Shown: positions 31,700 through 44,551 of the stretch, in pieces
How positions within the stretch are numbered: the first letter of the stretch is position 1
Layout: the number at the start of each line of letters is the position of its first letter
Assembly: GCF_037975245.1 (NCBI RefSeq)
Contig: NC_092579.1
Span: 565,001-629,000, forward strand
DNA: 64,000 nucleotides
DNA from: Apostichopus japonicus
Lineage: Eukaryota; Echinodermata; Holothuroidea; Aspidochirotida; Stichopodidae
Direction: 5' to 3'
Notes under the pieces: model-generated
Database searches by the model: none
What the model saw: only the letters and a program-made list of their open reading frames with translations
What the model was told of the DNA's origin: nothing
Translations under genes and position numbers: made by a program

Positions 31700-32876
31700 C
31701 ATATAAGGCTATGACCTACATCCCATAATTAACAATCTGATATTGATCAGCTTCTGTGTATATTGTTAGCAATGATTTGATTAATTTCGGTTGTGTTAAA
31801 TTAGTAACGATTATTTCGTAATTATGTGTTTGCATCACTGATTGGGCAGGAATATAATTTCCATATACTGGTAGCTACATTGGGCTCCTTGAATATATGA
31901 CTTATTTTGGATGTTGAATTAAAGTTTAGATCTGGTATCAGCAATAGCTAGTTATTTAAACCATTTAGGTATATATCCGTCTCATTCTCCTCAATAATGA
32001 TCAATGTTTGTTTTGTTTCTTCTTTTCGCTTGTGAAGCAGGTAAAACGGGGACGGGGGGGGGGGGGGATGACATTAAACTATGGATTGAACTTGGCATCA
32101 CACAGACACATCTAAAACCACATTCATTGTACATATTTCACTCATGTAGGAGTACAGGCCGGACCACTACGACTGTTGATTTGATTCGATGCGTGGGATC
32201 ATTTACTAGTGTGGTGACCACTATATCTTGATCGAAGCAGCAAACACCGGATCTGAGTCCATGTCAAAAAAGATGGCGCTGCTTAATATTGTGTAGCGGA
32301 CTCAATAACTTGACTAACGTTCGGAATTGCAGTGTCTATAATGTACAAAGCAAAACGGTGCAAAGCACTGAAGGAACATTCAAATAATATATTGGAGTAA
32401 CAACTTTGGCTAAATTACAAATATTGTATGTTTGCCTTAAGCTTCACTGACATCCCACAGTCCCAGTAGCTTAGTTTTGTATGTTGGAAGAAAATCTGCA
32501 TCGAATTGTTGTTTAGTTTTAATTATATTTCCCGGCCAAACATTGGGAAATCTGGTAGACGATGTACACATATTATTGTGTACACGATGTACACACATAT
32601 TATTTTACTAAACTTCTATTTATGACTAGCGCCATCTAAAAATTGAATTATCTACTCTGCAGGCAAAATTGATGACGTATATAACACAATTAAACGTTCC
32701 ATTGACACACACTTAATTGGTAATTTCATGCCTCCCTCTCCCCAAAGCATAGATATACGTTTCAACTAACGTCCCCTACCCATAGTTATTGGACTGTTAT
32801 AGTACTTGCAAATTTCCATATCATAACCATGTAAATTTAGCATACTGAATCCCAACCCTTCCGTCTGCTTGCTCGA
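31700..32876. other. Intergenic, no supported gene
   Basis: Nothing recognised apart from a G-run at about 32056-32067. The 75-codon frame 32004-32231 spans that G-run and is not supported. Confidence 0.45.
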
Positions 32877-33083
32877 AGTCCTTATGTGGCGACATGCGAG
32901 ATCCCCACATAAAGACTTGTTAATATTGTCGGTATTGGCGGTCATTATGTGGCAGTGTTAGGATCGCATGATTAGTAAAATGTTCTTTGGTCATTATTTG
33001 GAGGAACTATTAGTGCCACATAAGGACTTAAATTGTTCTTGGTCATTATGTGGCGATAACTTTGTGTTCACATAATGACTTAG
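32877..33083. repeat. Cluster of inverted CATTATGTGG / CCACATAATG motifs
   Basis: GTCCTTATGTGGC (32879), CCACATAAAGACTT (32904), GTCATTATGTGGC (32941), GTCATTATTTGG (32990), GCCACATAAGGACTT (33015), GTCATTATGTGGC (33042) and CACATAATGACTT (33069) alternate in orientation, so several stem-loops with 10-13 bp stems can form over 200 bp. Confidence 0.85.
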
Positions 33084-33125
33084 GTTTTCATAATTTGTTT
33101 CTGCATTTTTTTCGGTTTTGGCGTT

Positions 33126-33211
33126 CCATACAATACACTGTGTATATACTTATGTACAATACACTGTGTATACACCATAGAAATCAATAATCAATTTCTA
33201 TGGTATACACA
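33126..33211. repeat. Short direct repeat and 17-19 bp hairpin
   Basis: TACAATACACTGTGTATA occurs twice (about 33129 and 33155). It is followed by GTGTATACACCATAGAAAT (33166-33184) and its near-perfect inverse ATTTCTATGGTATACAC (33194-33210) around a 9-bp loop. Confidence 0.85.
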
Positions 33212-33861
33212 CACGCAATTGCACCATAACTACATTGTGCACACAGCGATTTAGTGGCGCTATGCCGATATTCATTGCTTTACCTTTGTAAGGAAGCCTG
33301 TAAAGAATATAATATTTATATAATTATTTGAAAAAGGGTGTAGGTTGCACGAGATATGATTTTTTAAAACAATGAAGAGTTTTTCAACTGTTTTTTTTCG
33401 GTTTTTGGACGGAGTTTTGGCAAAATTCCGATGATATTTCAAATGTCCAATTCTCTATAGCCCTGATTTTTTTCAGGGTAGTGTTTTTCATGTGTTGGGA
33501 AAGTTCTAGAACAATTATGAAGGTGCTGGCCTGTTTCTTAGTGGAGCCTAGATTTTCTTTTCAAAAGGAAAAGGTCAAAATGTAGAATTTTCACACTTTT
33601 TGAATCTAAACAAAGTTTGAACCAGAATTTTGGAAACAAACATCAACAGCACCCCCACTAAAAATAGGTACTTTTGAATTAATCTGTATTTCAGCTTTAT
33701 TCTAACACTCAAACCAAGTATATCATGATAGCTAGAATGGTTGGGAAGATACAAATTTGTCAAATTGTTAGGGCTTTTTGGGGCATAATTCGCCCAGAAA
33801 AGGTTTGCAGTCTCCTTATATTTATTTATTTTATTATTTTATTTCAACTTTCAAGGGTAGA
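33212..33861. other. Intergenic, no gene seen
   Basis: Unique-looking AT-rich sequence; the short minus-strand frame at 33575-33763 is unsupported. Confidence 0.45.
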
Positions 33862-33975
33862 ACTATAAGTAACACAACTGACTTAATGCACTGCTTGGTT
33901 TGGCTTTTTGAAGTCATCACCATTGTTTATCTATCTGCCTTTATGCGAAAGAGGATGAATTACAGTAAATATGGT

Positions 33976-34027
<52 letters not shown>

Positions 34028-34151
34028 CTATTTAAGACCCTATTTACTGTAATTCATCCCCTTTCACATAAAGGCAGATAGATAAACAATGGTGATGACT
34101 TCAAATAGGCCAAACCAAGCAGTGCATATAAGTCAGTTTTGTTATTTATAA
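33862..34151. repeat. Large foldback: two ~120-bp inverted arms around a (TA)n core
   Basis: The left arm (33862-33978) contains AACTGACTTAATGCACTGCT, GAAGTCATCACCATTGTTTA and GATGAATTACAGTAAATATG. The right arm (34026-34151) contains the inverses TACTGTAATTCATCCCC, TAAACAATGGTGATGACTTC and AGCAGTGCATATAAGTCAG. The loop is about 23 TA dinucleotides. Arms are about 90% identical by eye. It could be a foldback MITE or a palindromic duplication grown around a SINE-type TA tract. Confidence 0.92.
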
Positions 34152-36927
34152 TAATCACTTGCATTTGTAACGTGACCATATGGATGCAGACCATCATAGC
34201 TAAGTGTATTGCTACGTACGTAAACGACCATAATAACTTTATAATAATAAATTTGTATCTACCGTCCCTACTTGGATAGAAGAAACTGTTAATCTGGTAA
34301 CATGACGATAGATTGTTAACTGAGTTCAGTAAAACCAGAGGGAAAATTAAATTGAATGTTCTTGGTAGCACATTGAAGGACATAGAGTTGGTCGGTAATC
34401 AGCCGTTTTTGTGGATATTAAAACACATATACACATACACATGCATACGAACGCACCCATACACACACATATACAAACAAATGCGCTGTTAAAGATAAAT
34501 TTTAATCCATTGAAGCAGACTATAATATTTATTTGCTTTTTATATTTACTGCTTTCTATTGACCGATGATAGAGTTTGTTTCTAACGTTGATGAATGTAT
34601 GAATCATCATTCTCACATAGCATAAGCTGTGTAAATAAAATAAATAAAATGTAGAAACTGTAACAACACTTTAAACTATGTTTTTTTTTTCAATTAAATG
34701 CGTTGAAGATTTCTTTGATAACATAAATGAAGAAATATATTTCCCCACTTGAATGTTTGGTGAAGTTTGAACTAGTTGGAAAGTAATGACTGTAAAGTAC
34801 ATTTTGTAATGTCGCCCTCTTTTTTACCGCTATATACGTTAATGGTTTCGTACTCCTATTAGAGTCTATATCCATCCGCCCGATTGTTCTCCTATCTCAG
34901 GAATAGTGCCAAAAAGCAGCAGGAGAACATCTTTTATGACCTGTTATCAATCAGGATCTGGATTTTTGTTGCTTACATGTTGAGGAACATGAATGGAAGT
35001 ACATGTGGTGCAAAAGTTGGGTCAATTGAGGCAATTTTAATCCCCTGTAGGCTTCCCAGGAGCAGCGTACGAAAATTGTATACTACTGAGTGAAGAGGTT
35101 TGTTTACAAGTGACGAAAACTTCAGGCTCTTATAGCAAGAAATCTGCGCGGTCATGAACAGAAAATTGATGAATATTGATGAATATAACAGTGAAGTTCG
35201 CATTAACATGCTCAGTATAAACATATTCGCAAACTTCAACACTAAATTGACTATTTTATTAAGTGGTATTTTTAAATCGCTCTCCATTTTCCTACTTACC
35301 TGTGCTTCAATACGCTATGATGGTTCATTTTGTGTAGCTACTACGGTGTGGTTCGAAGAATGATTAACTGTTACGCAGTACGAGTCAACCTTTCCATCAA
35401 GTGGTATTTTTTCTTCACCGTAGAACTCACTGTTCTAATGTACACTATAAACAAATAGTTGTAGAATTATAATGATTGAACTGTTACCAAACCATTCTTA
35501 GCCCCTTATAATTCCTTAATACCTTGTAATTCATTAGAAAGTAAGTTTTTAAACCTTTTTTATTGGGGGGGGGTAAGGTTTGGGCGGACGGGACTTTTAC
35601 ACCTATTAGTCGAACCCCCACCCCCCCCCCCCCCCTCCTGTCAAATTTAGTGGAATGGTCCCATAAAAAAATATGGACAGAATTCCGTACTTGAAAGAGT
35701 CTACTAACATATTGTTGACTGTAACGACACAGCGCGACACCATCATTTAATAATAAGGGTTGATGTTACAGTAAGGATGCAGAGTTTTAATTTATAAGTA
35801 GTTGGCACCTCCTGAAGCCCTAGGTGTACAGAAATACGAAATTAAGAAGGACTCAATAATTTATATTGTAGTTTTGATGCAACTTAACGACGATATGTTC
35901 GATACAACTGGGTGTTCCACGCAATCAACTCTTGTATAGGCTACTACTAGGACATTTAGTATTTACAGCACTGTAGGTATAGCTGCACACTAGGTATATG
36001 TAGCACCACGCACACGATGATACGTAAAGTAACCGCTATGAAGTCGACGGTTGCGTAATGTAAAGACAACTGTTGACACAAACTCATCATGGATAGGTAA
36101 GCTCTTACAAGCAAGAAGACAAATATGTATAAAACTTTAATAATAGAAAAAGTATGAATAGCTTCATTCCAATAAACCAGCATTAAAGTTTAGTAGCAAT
36201 ACCGCCCTCACTTCCAGTGAGAGTCCGTTCCTATACAGTAATCTGTTAGAAGATTACCTCGGTACTCGGAACAAGGTATTAATATTTTATTTGCCTCGAA
36301 CCCTAAATCTCTGAGACCATTAAAGAAGATTACTTTTTGTAATAAACAAATGATTGCACTTTGACTTTCCGTTGGTTTGTTACCGTGTACGCCCTTAACA
36401 GGATATCGCTCTATGAAGGCGACAGGGATTGGAGAGAGTGAATATAAACATGAAGTCAAGCGCAAAATATCAAAATAAGAAAATAAAACTTGTGTAGGAG
36501 GTTGATATAACCCGATTCCCTTCTTGTGTATAATCTAGAGATAAATAAACTGAATTCGATTCGTACCGTATTAAGTTACATCGAGTGGGCGGTAATTAAG
36601 CCAAGCGTGTAAGAGAACATGGTATAGCTGTACAGTTTGACCGTACAGTTTGTTTCGAAAATACGTACGGTCACCAAATATCATATCACGCAATGATATC
36701 TATATGATAGATATTCAGTGGACTGTTAAATGGATGCAGACCTGACAAGATTCGGGCAGGGATGGTGCAGGGGAGGGGGTGTCAGGGGATGCAGCCCGGG
36801 GCTCGGTATAGAGGGGAACTATTGGATACACAAATAACGTACTCTTAGGTTCATAATGCATTACATTAAGTCTTCAAAATGGATTTTTTTCAGTGTAGCA
36901 TGGGCATGATCTGGCTCTCGATTACAC
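34152..36927. other. Gene-poor stretch, no supported gene
   Basis: Several open frames of 60-110 codons on both strands, none with a recognised domain. G- and C-runs occur at about 35563 and 35620-35635. Nothing else is visible. Confidence 0.45.
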
Positions 36928-37345
36928 TGTAATAGTATAGTATATAGCAATAGTATAGTATAGTAATATAAAATATATAGTAATAATATAGTATATAGTA
37001 ATAGCATAGTATAGTATGGTAATAGTATAATATAGTAATAGTATAGTATAGTTTAACATAGCATAGCATAGCATAGTATAGCATAGCATAGCATAGCAAA
37101 GCATATCATAATATAGCATAGCATAGCATAATATAGTATAGCATAGCATATCATATAGTAAAGTAGTAGTATAGTATAGTAATAGTATAGTTTAGTATAG
37201 TATAGTATATAAGTAGTATAGTAATAGTATAGTATAGTATAGTAATAGTATAGTATAGTATAGCATAGCATAGCATAGTATATTATAGTATAGTTAGTAT
37301 AGTAATAGTATAGTTATAGTAATAGTATAGTATAGTAAAAGTATA
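36928..37345. repeat. Pentanucleotide tract (ATAGT/ATAGC)n
   Basis: About 420 bp made of TATAGTATAG, CATAGCATAG and TAATAG steps. The overlapping Tyr/Leu/Cys-rich frames on the minus strand are by-products. Two 60-bp copies containing AACTCTAAGTACATTGGTGG ACACTGTAA follow at 37351-37425. Confidence 0.95.
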
Positions 37346-37429
37346 GTATTTAACTCTAAGTACATTGGTGGACACTGTAATAGTATAGTATGTAACTCTG
37401 AGTACATTGATGGACACTGTAAATGGTAA

Positions 37430-38888
37430 ATACCGTTACAGTAACTCTGTGAACATTGGTGGAATTTGTACAGAGAGCTGTATGCTTTCAAGAACACTTG
37501 ATCAGATGAACATTTCATTCCATTTATTAAGATGGAACACAAAATTTCATATATTCAAACATTTTTTGTGCATTTGTTTGTCAATTTCTGGCAGTTGCTT
37601 GAGCCTAAGTCGTACTTTATGCATGTTAGATTGTAATTAATGAAGTTAAATTAAAATGTTGCTTAACTTGCTTTCCTTTTACCAACCTAATTACTAGTTT
37701 ATTCATACTGGTCCCAGTAGATTCTAAAACCTGTCACCTTTCAGACATATTGTCAATTTTGACAATTTTGAAATGTGTTGAGTTATTCAGTATAACTAAA
37801 AAAATTAAATAAATAAAACGTTTCATAGGCCTATAGTCAAGCCAATTCCAGCATTTACTTAAAAGCATTGAAAAACAAAGAAGAAGCATACAGAAACAAA
37901 GCATACTTAGAACGGCGACGAGGAGATTTAACGTACAAGAACACTGCGCATGCGCATAATTAATGACAACTTGGTAACCTTAAAAGTACATATTATGTAA
38001 ATAGGACAATAATACCAGCAAACACAAAGGTATCGTATTACCATTAAGCCTGCATTGAGTAGTCGTTCAATGGTGTTAGTATGTCTGACATGAGAACTCC
38101 GTAGATAGGTTAACCGCATTGGTCTAATTATGACAAACGTCTCTTACCAACACTCCATACATTGTTGAGAAACCACGTGGATGCTAAGTAATGGCAACAC
38201 AATGTAGCATTAATCTCACAAATGTTTAGATTAGTTATTGAAACGTTGCCTACTGATTTGCATAAGTTAGCACTATAATATTGAATACAGTGAGATTCGC
38301 TGTTATGACTACTTTCATATGGAAAAAACCTCCATTTGTGAACTATTTCTTCACAGAAATGTCTTCGTCGCCAACTAGAACTGGCTGTTATAAGAAGATG
38401 ATTACAGGGTTAATCTAATCGACGTGTAAAAATATTAAACTTACAACGCCTAATTTTCAACTGAAAGCGCACAAGGCCTCTTACAACTGTGAAAAATGCC
38501 CCCTGGAGAATCCAAAATTCAAACTTCAATAACGCATTTGCAAAGTTCAGGGCGCTAATAAGCGTTATCTTGTTTACAAGATTCAATTGAAAGGCATAAG
38601 TGCGTCGGTAACCAAGGCATTTCAATTCTTTCCATGCGTCCGTGAAAAATCGATTTTTGCTTCTGGATTCAGGAAAGTGAGATGTTTAACTTCTACCGGA
38701 AACGAGCAGAAAGAACGCGTGGCTATGTTTAAAGCGATACAATGATAATGCTGCAACTATAGTTTGTTTATCCGGCTTAAATTAACAACTAATATAAGGA
38801 ATGTGTTGAGAGATTACGAATGGATTTCACATCTAATAAATAATAAGCTCATTACTCTGAAAATATTCAGAAATAAAGTAATTATTGG
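37430..38888. other. Intergenic, with one candidate promoter site
   Basis: No recognised coding region. A TAGGCCTA palindrome lies at 37826-37833 and an NRF-1-type palindrome at 37945-37956 (listed separately). Confidence 0.4.
37945..37956. promoter_or_regulatory. Perfect NRF-1-type palindrome TGCGCATGCGCA
   Basis: This 12-bp sequence is CpG-rich within an AT-rich setting. NRF-1 palindromes are typical of animal promoters at transcription start sites. No gene is recognisable beside it, so its target, or whether it is used, is unknown. Confidence 0.4.
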
Positions 38889-40470
38889 TCAGTATGATCC
38901 ATCGAGTAGAACGCAATCATGAATACCGAATGCAGCAATAAATCAATTAATCGTCAGTATGATCCATCGATTAGATTCTAATCATGAATACCGAGTGCAG
39001 CAATAATTCAATTAATCGTCAGTATGATCCATCGATTAGATTCTAATCATGAATACCGAGTGCAGCAATAATTCAATTAATCGTCAGTATGATCCATCGA
39101 TTAGATTCTAATCATGAATACCGAATGCAGCAATAATTCAATTAATCGTCAGTATGATGAATGGATTATATTCTAATCATGAATACCGAGTGCAGCAATA
39201 ATTCAATTAATCGTCAGTATGATCCATCGAGTAGATCACCGTCATGAATACCGAGTGCAGCAATAATTCAATTAATCGTCAGTATGATCCATCGATTAGA
39301 TTCTAATCATGAATACCGAGTGCAGCAATTAATCAATTAATCGTCAGTATGATGAATGGATTATATTCTAATCATGAATACCGAGTGCAGCAATAATTCA
39401 ATTAATCGTCAGTATGATTCATCGAGTAGATCACCGTCATGAATACCGAGTGCAGCAATAATTCAATTAATCGTCAGTATGATCCATCGATTAGATTCTA
39501 ATCATGAATACCGAGTGCAGCAATAATTCAATTAATCGTCAGTATGATCCATCGATTAGATTCTAATCATGAATACCGAATGCAGCAATAATTCAATTAA
39601 TCGTCAGTATGATGAATGGATTATATTCTAATCATGAATACCGAGTGCAGCAATAATTCAATTAATCGTCAGTATGATCCATCGAGTAGATCACCGTCAT
39701 GAATACCGAGTGCAGCAATAATTCAATTAATCGTCAGTATGATCCATCGATTAGATTATAATCATGAATACCGAGTGCAGCAATTAATCGTCAGTATGAT
39801 GAATGGATTATATTCTAATCATGAATACCGAGTGCAGCAATAATTCAATTAATCGTCAGTATGATCCATCGAGTAGATCACCGTCATGAATACCGAGTGC
39901 AGCAATAATTCAATTAATCGTCAGTATGATCCATCGATTAGATTCTAATCATGAATACCGAGTGCAGCAATAATTCAATTAATCGTCAGTATGATCCATC
40001 GATTAGATTCTAATCATGAATACCGAGTGCAGCAAAAAATCAATTAATCGTCAGTATGATGAATGGATTATATTCTAATCATGAATACCGAGTGCAGCAA
40101 TAATTCAATTAATCGTCAGTATGATCCATCGATTAGATTCTAATCATGAATACCGAGTGCAGCAAAAAATCAATTAATCGTCAGTATGATGAATGGATTA
40201 TATTCTAATCATGAATACCGAGTGCAGCAATAATTCAATTAATCGTCAGTATGATCCATCGATTAGATTCTAATCATGAATACCGAGTGCAGCAAAAAAT
40301 CAATTAATCGTCAGTATGATGAATGGATTATATTCTAATCATGAATACCGAATGCAGCAATAATTCGATTAATCGTCGGTATGATCCATTGAGTAGATCA
40401 CCATCATGAATACCGTTTGCAGCAATATATCAATTAATCGTCAGTATGATCCATGGACTATAGAACGCAA
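38889..40470. repeat. 65-bp minisatellite, about 25 units, with higher-order pattern
   Basis: Units share TCATGAATACCGAGTGCAGC, AATAATTCAATTAATCGTC and AGTATGAT. The variable part falls in three types: A (CCATCGATTAGATTCTAA), B (GAATGGATTATATTCTAA) and C (CCATCGAGTAGATCACCG). The order runs roughly A-A-A-B-C-A-B-C-A-A-B-C-A-B-C-A-A-B-A-B-A-B-C, a recurring A(1-2)-B-C block. Confidence 0.97.
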
Positions 40471-43400
40471 TATTGCTACAATGTGATGGCACGTTTCATC
40501 TAAAACAAACAAAAAACGGAATATTTTGAAATAAAACCTATAAAACTGAACAAATTAACAAATGAATGTGTGCTACTGCTAATAATAGTCAATTCTAAAA
40601 TCTTCAGCGTCATTAAGCAATTATCGTTGTTAGTAGTAATACAATGGGAAAAACATCAACCATAACAAGCAGTCTGGAACTGCTTTAAAGTACCGCTGTA
40701 AGTATAACGTGTTTAATGAACGAAGAAGAGACAATGCGAAACATTTGAATAATTCTTACTTAGATAACAATTCGGATCTAGACCATAAAGCAGTCAGCCT
40801 TAATACCCGAAAACTCCGCAATTAGGGATAATATGAAGACGGTGGTGCGGAACAATAGATTTGTACATGAGTGACAGGTTCATGGCTTATAGAGGATCAG
40901 CACTATAAATACATTGTATTAGTGAAACAAGGAAAAGAAAAAAGAAATGGTGCAAGTGCACGTTCTCAAATTTTAGCTGTCTCTCTTCATAAATTCACGA
41001 ACATTGAACGATTTATTCCCACCCCCCCCCCCCCCGCCCCGTATTGCAGAGTGGACAACCGAGGATAATATCACTCATTACATCTCTAATGTAAAAAAGT
41101 TTCAAATACTAGCCCTGCTTGAGTATATTCCTGCAATTGAGCGCATGCTTTCATCAAAAGTATCAATACCAACGTGTTAATTTACTTTAATTCTTTCTTT
41201 ACGCTGTACTAGTACAAGTATCTTTCTAACATAATATGCTAATCAATCAAAATACTTGCTCCATATAATTTGAAATGACCCGTGAAATAGGGTAATTAGT
41301 TGTGCAGTTAAATACTATAATTATATAGCTATATCTTTACACCGCCATTTTTGCAGTGTACAATATTCGTGATCTCATTACTGTAATTATAACCGAAAAG
41401 TAGAAATAATTTCAGCCATATACTCGTTTGTGTATGTAACTGTTGTTAGTGTAATTCGAAGTAGACAGTCAGTACATATATACAGACTTCGCTTGAACAC
41501 TAAACAGGCTAAATTGTATGTACGAAATGTTTTTATATATTCATACCGTAATTTATTCATTACGAGAATTAAAGGGAAATATCACCTATCTTCCTGTTAA
41601 AGAACCAAACCTTCAATGGTTTCCATTGAAACATTTATTCATCTGTTGGTGAATCATTAATGTACTTGTTGTACACAATACGCTGCTGAATATGTGTAAG
41701 TATTTAGAGGTAGATTATTTGCCATAGAGATACAGGTTTTGTTTTCCTGCTAACGGTAATACAAAGCTTTTGGAGGGGCATGGCTTTCTAATGAGAAGTG
41801 TAAAGTAAGCTGTTGCTATAACGTTATTTCATATGGACAAGTATCTCAGCTTAAAGCGATTTGATTTAGTCTGTTTCGACAATTCTTCAATTTATGGAAT
41901 TATCCTTAGGCTTATATTTCTTCCTTTGAATTTTGTCTTATTTACGGAGGTTTTCCGCAAACCTTCAAATGCCATCTTATCATAAACCCCGCAAATACAT
42001 GAAGGGTTTGTCACCAAAGGCAGCATCTATTGTTAAGCCGCAAACTTCTCCAATAACGTTAATGTTGTATATAATAACCACTGCGTAACTCTAACTGAAT
42101 CGACTTGTAAATCGCATGTCGGGCTAAATTAAAAGTAGTTTTGCAGTGGTGGCATCATTAGTCAGATAAAAGTGGTTAACATTTATTAACTTTTCATTAA
42201 ATCGGGCATCTTTGCTTACTTTACTTGACAGACATTCAACAATTCGCTTACAGATATTCTTATAGTTATGGTATAAATGTCGTAAATATACTATTACTAA
42301 CCATACATATTATAGGCCTAAGCACTGAGGAATACAGTTTAGTTTATTATGCATGCGTGGGCGTTTCAACCAATGGAAAGATAATCAAATGGGGAAGGAG
42401 AAGAAAACCAAGGCATATATTGTGTGTATTATTAGTATTGAAGAAATATACCATGCATGATAAAATATGGTAAACTATATGGACTATGAAATAAATAAAA
42501 CGAATATCGATAATAAATAATATTTTTGATTTCACAAGCTCAGCATCCATCTATAGATAGCTAAGTAAGATATGTAACATATATACCGTACTAGATCAAC
42601 CCTAAATAGACAGCAATACAAATGAAAAAAGAAAATGCATATTAATCTCAGAAAAGCAGAATTACATTTCAATCGTCGATGGCCAGTTAATGACAAGAAC
42701 AAGTATTTATTAGGCTCATATTATCCGTCACCATGACGTCACGGTAGTCTGATACACGCATGCTCAGTGAAGGCATGTATGTATATGAAAAAAAGTGTAT
42801 TAATGTGATGATTTTGAAGGACTTACTGCTATTTAGGTGGCATTTAAGTTACACTTGTTACTCTGACCAGTTGTAATTCTGGGATGTACGGTTAAGTTCG
42901 GTGACGGACTAATATCTCTAGATAAGGCATCTGGAAGAATATGGTCTATGGTATATGGTTACAGTACTCAGCAATTTGTTCTCATGAAATATATTACAAA
43001 CATGCGCACCACACTACACAGCAGGAGAGGATTTGTATACGGTATGTATGAAAGACATAATAAAACCCTCATCTATGTAGAACCGGATACTTTTATGAAC
43101 CGATATGTTACTTCACATATACGTACACATTTAAACGTCTCTTCCCCACTGGGTGCCCACGAAATGCAATATGTGATATACTTTCCCTCGAGTCATTGAT
43201 GTAAACTACTGTCATTTTGTGTTTTTATATGAAGATAAATATTAGTAAATTCATCGCCCTATTAAGTCTCGTATTTACCTCACAGGTCTACTTTAATGTA
43301 TAATTACACTCTATTAAAACTTATAACTTCAGTCGATTTCCTTTTCAAAACAAATATAAACACTCATTAATCAAACAGATCTAACTCGTTTAAAGTGACT

Positions 43401-44551
43401 TGAACAGTTGTGAGGTGAGTTTTGTTAAACAAGTGTTTAGGGTGAAGCGTAAGAGGTGGTATCTATTCCTTCCTACTTTACAAATAACAGAACCAATACC
43501 AGTAATATCAGGATATACATCAACATTCTCTGTTGTCGGAATTAGCTGTTCATATATGTATTATATTATAAATAATGCCATACAGCATCGTCAACCTTTC
43601 AAGAAATCTCACAACATTTACTGAGTATGCCATTCAACTGGTTTATTCAGCATCTTGGTTTGTCTGTTACCATTGAATAAGCTATAAACACTACATGGAA
43701 CAGGTTACTTCCAGCAGTTAGTGCTGCTATACATATGTAGTTTGCATAGAGTTTTACCTCTCAAATAATTACGTGAGTGATTTGATCACTATACCGATAA
43801 TATACTCTCCCGGCCCCGTATGGTTACTAATTAAAACTGGTGTTATTAAAAACAAAAGGTTTTTACCCTAATCTCGCTTCAAATTTTACAAGTAACATAC
43901 ACGGCTACGTTTTCAAAACAATTGAACTTGTACAATAAGGAAACATTACCCCGAAATATTAATATGGAATTATTTTTTACAACAAACAAGAGATAACAAC
44001 TATCATCTTACGTTTTTATGATTCTCTCAATTTTTAAAATTTTTTTTTAACGACACTGAAAAACACTTTCACATTTTGTTCAGGCTTGGGGCAAATTGGC
44101 ATTTTCATACCATGCAATGTGTCTCGTTTCTTGATTTCACTGCGAATTTTTAGCTATTTCTTTCAATATCATGTGTCTCTACAAAGTTCACTCTTTCGGA
44201 AGACTCCGCTGCCCTGACTTTCTGCACGATTTCGAACAAAAATATCCACTGATTGTTTTCACGACAAGCCAGATAAAAATAGCATTTTCGTGCAACCCTA
44301 TTACAAGTTAGTGACGTGTACAGACGTCATTGATTTAAAGAGCGACAGACGTAAACCGGAAAATTTTCGCTCTTAGGTGTTTCCGTTCAGCGAATAATCA
44401 CAAGCGGAAGATAAATTTATTACTTGCAACTATGATCAAACGAGCACCTAGTTGTTTTATACTGTACAATCATAGAAACGCGTAAAGGATCCTGACGTGT
44501 AGAATTAAATATAAAATTTTCATAACGTTGATGCTTGAGGCTATTAACAGT
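40471..44551. other. Gene-poor stretch, no supported gene
   Basis: Four kilobases of AT-rich sequence with a C-run at 41020-41034. Open frames up to 83 codons (such as 42225-42473 and 42948-43199) have no recognised domain. A CRE-type plus CGCATGCTCAGT pair at 42734-42769 is listed separately. Confidence 0.45.
42734..42769. promoter_or_regulatory. CRE palindrome TGACGTCA followed by CGCATGCTCAGT
   Basis: TGACGTCA (42734-42741) is the full CREB/ATF palindrome. CGCATGCTCAGT (42758-42769) lies 16 bp downstream. The spacing and local CpG content suggest a promoter, but no recognised gene starts nearby; the open frame at 42948-43199 is the nearest plus-strand candidate. Confidence 0.3.

Noticed and set aside
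36890-37271. Tyr/Leu/Cys-rich minus-strand frames
   Set aside because: Produced by the ATAGT/ATAGC pentamer tract in all three frames.
38889-40470. CRISPR-like regular repeats
   Set aside because: Units are contiguous 65-bp tandem copies with no unique spacers, no cas genes, and a eukaryotic setting.
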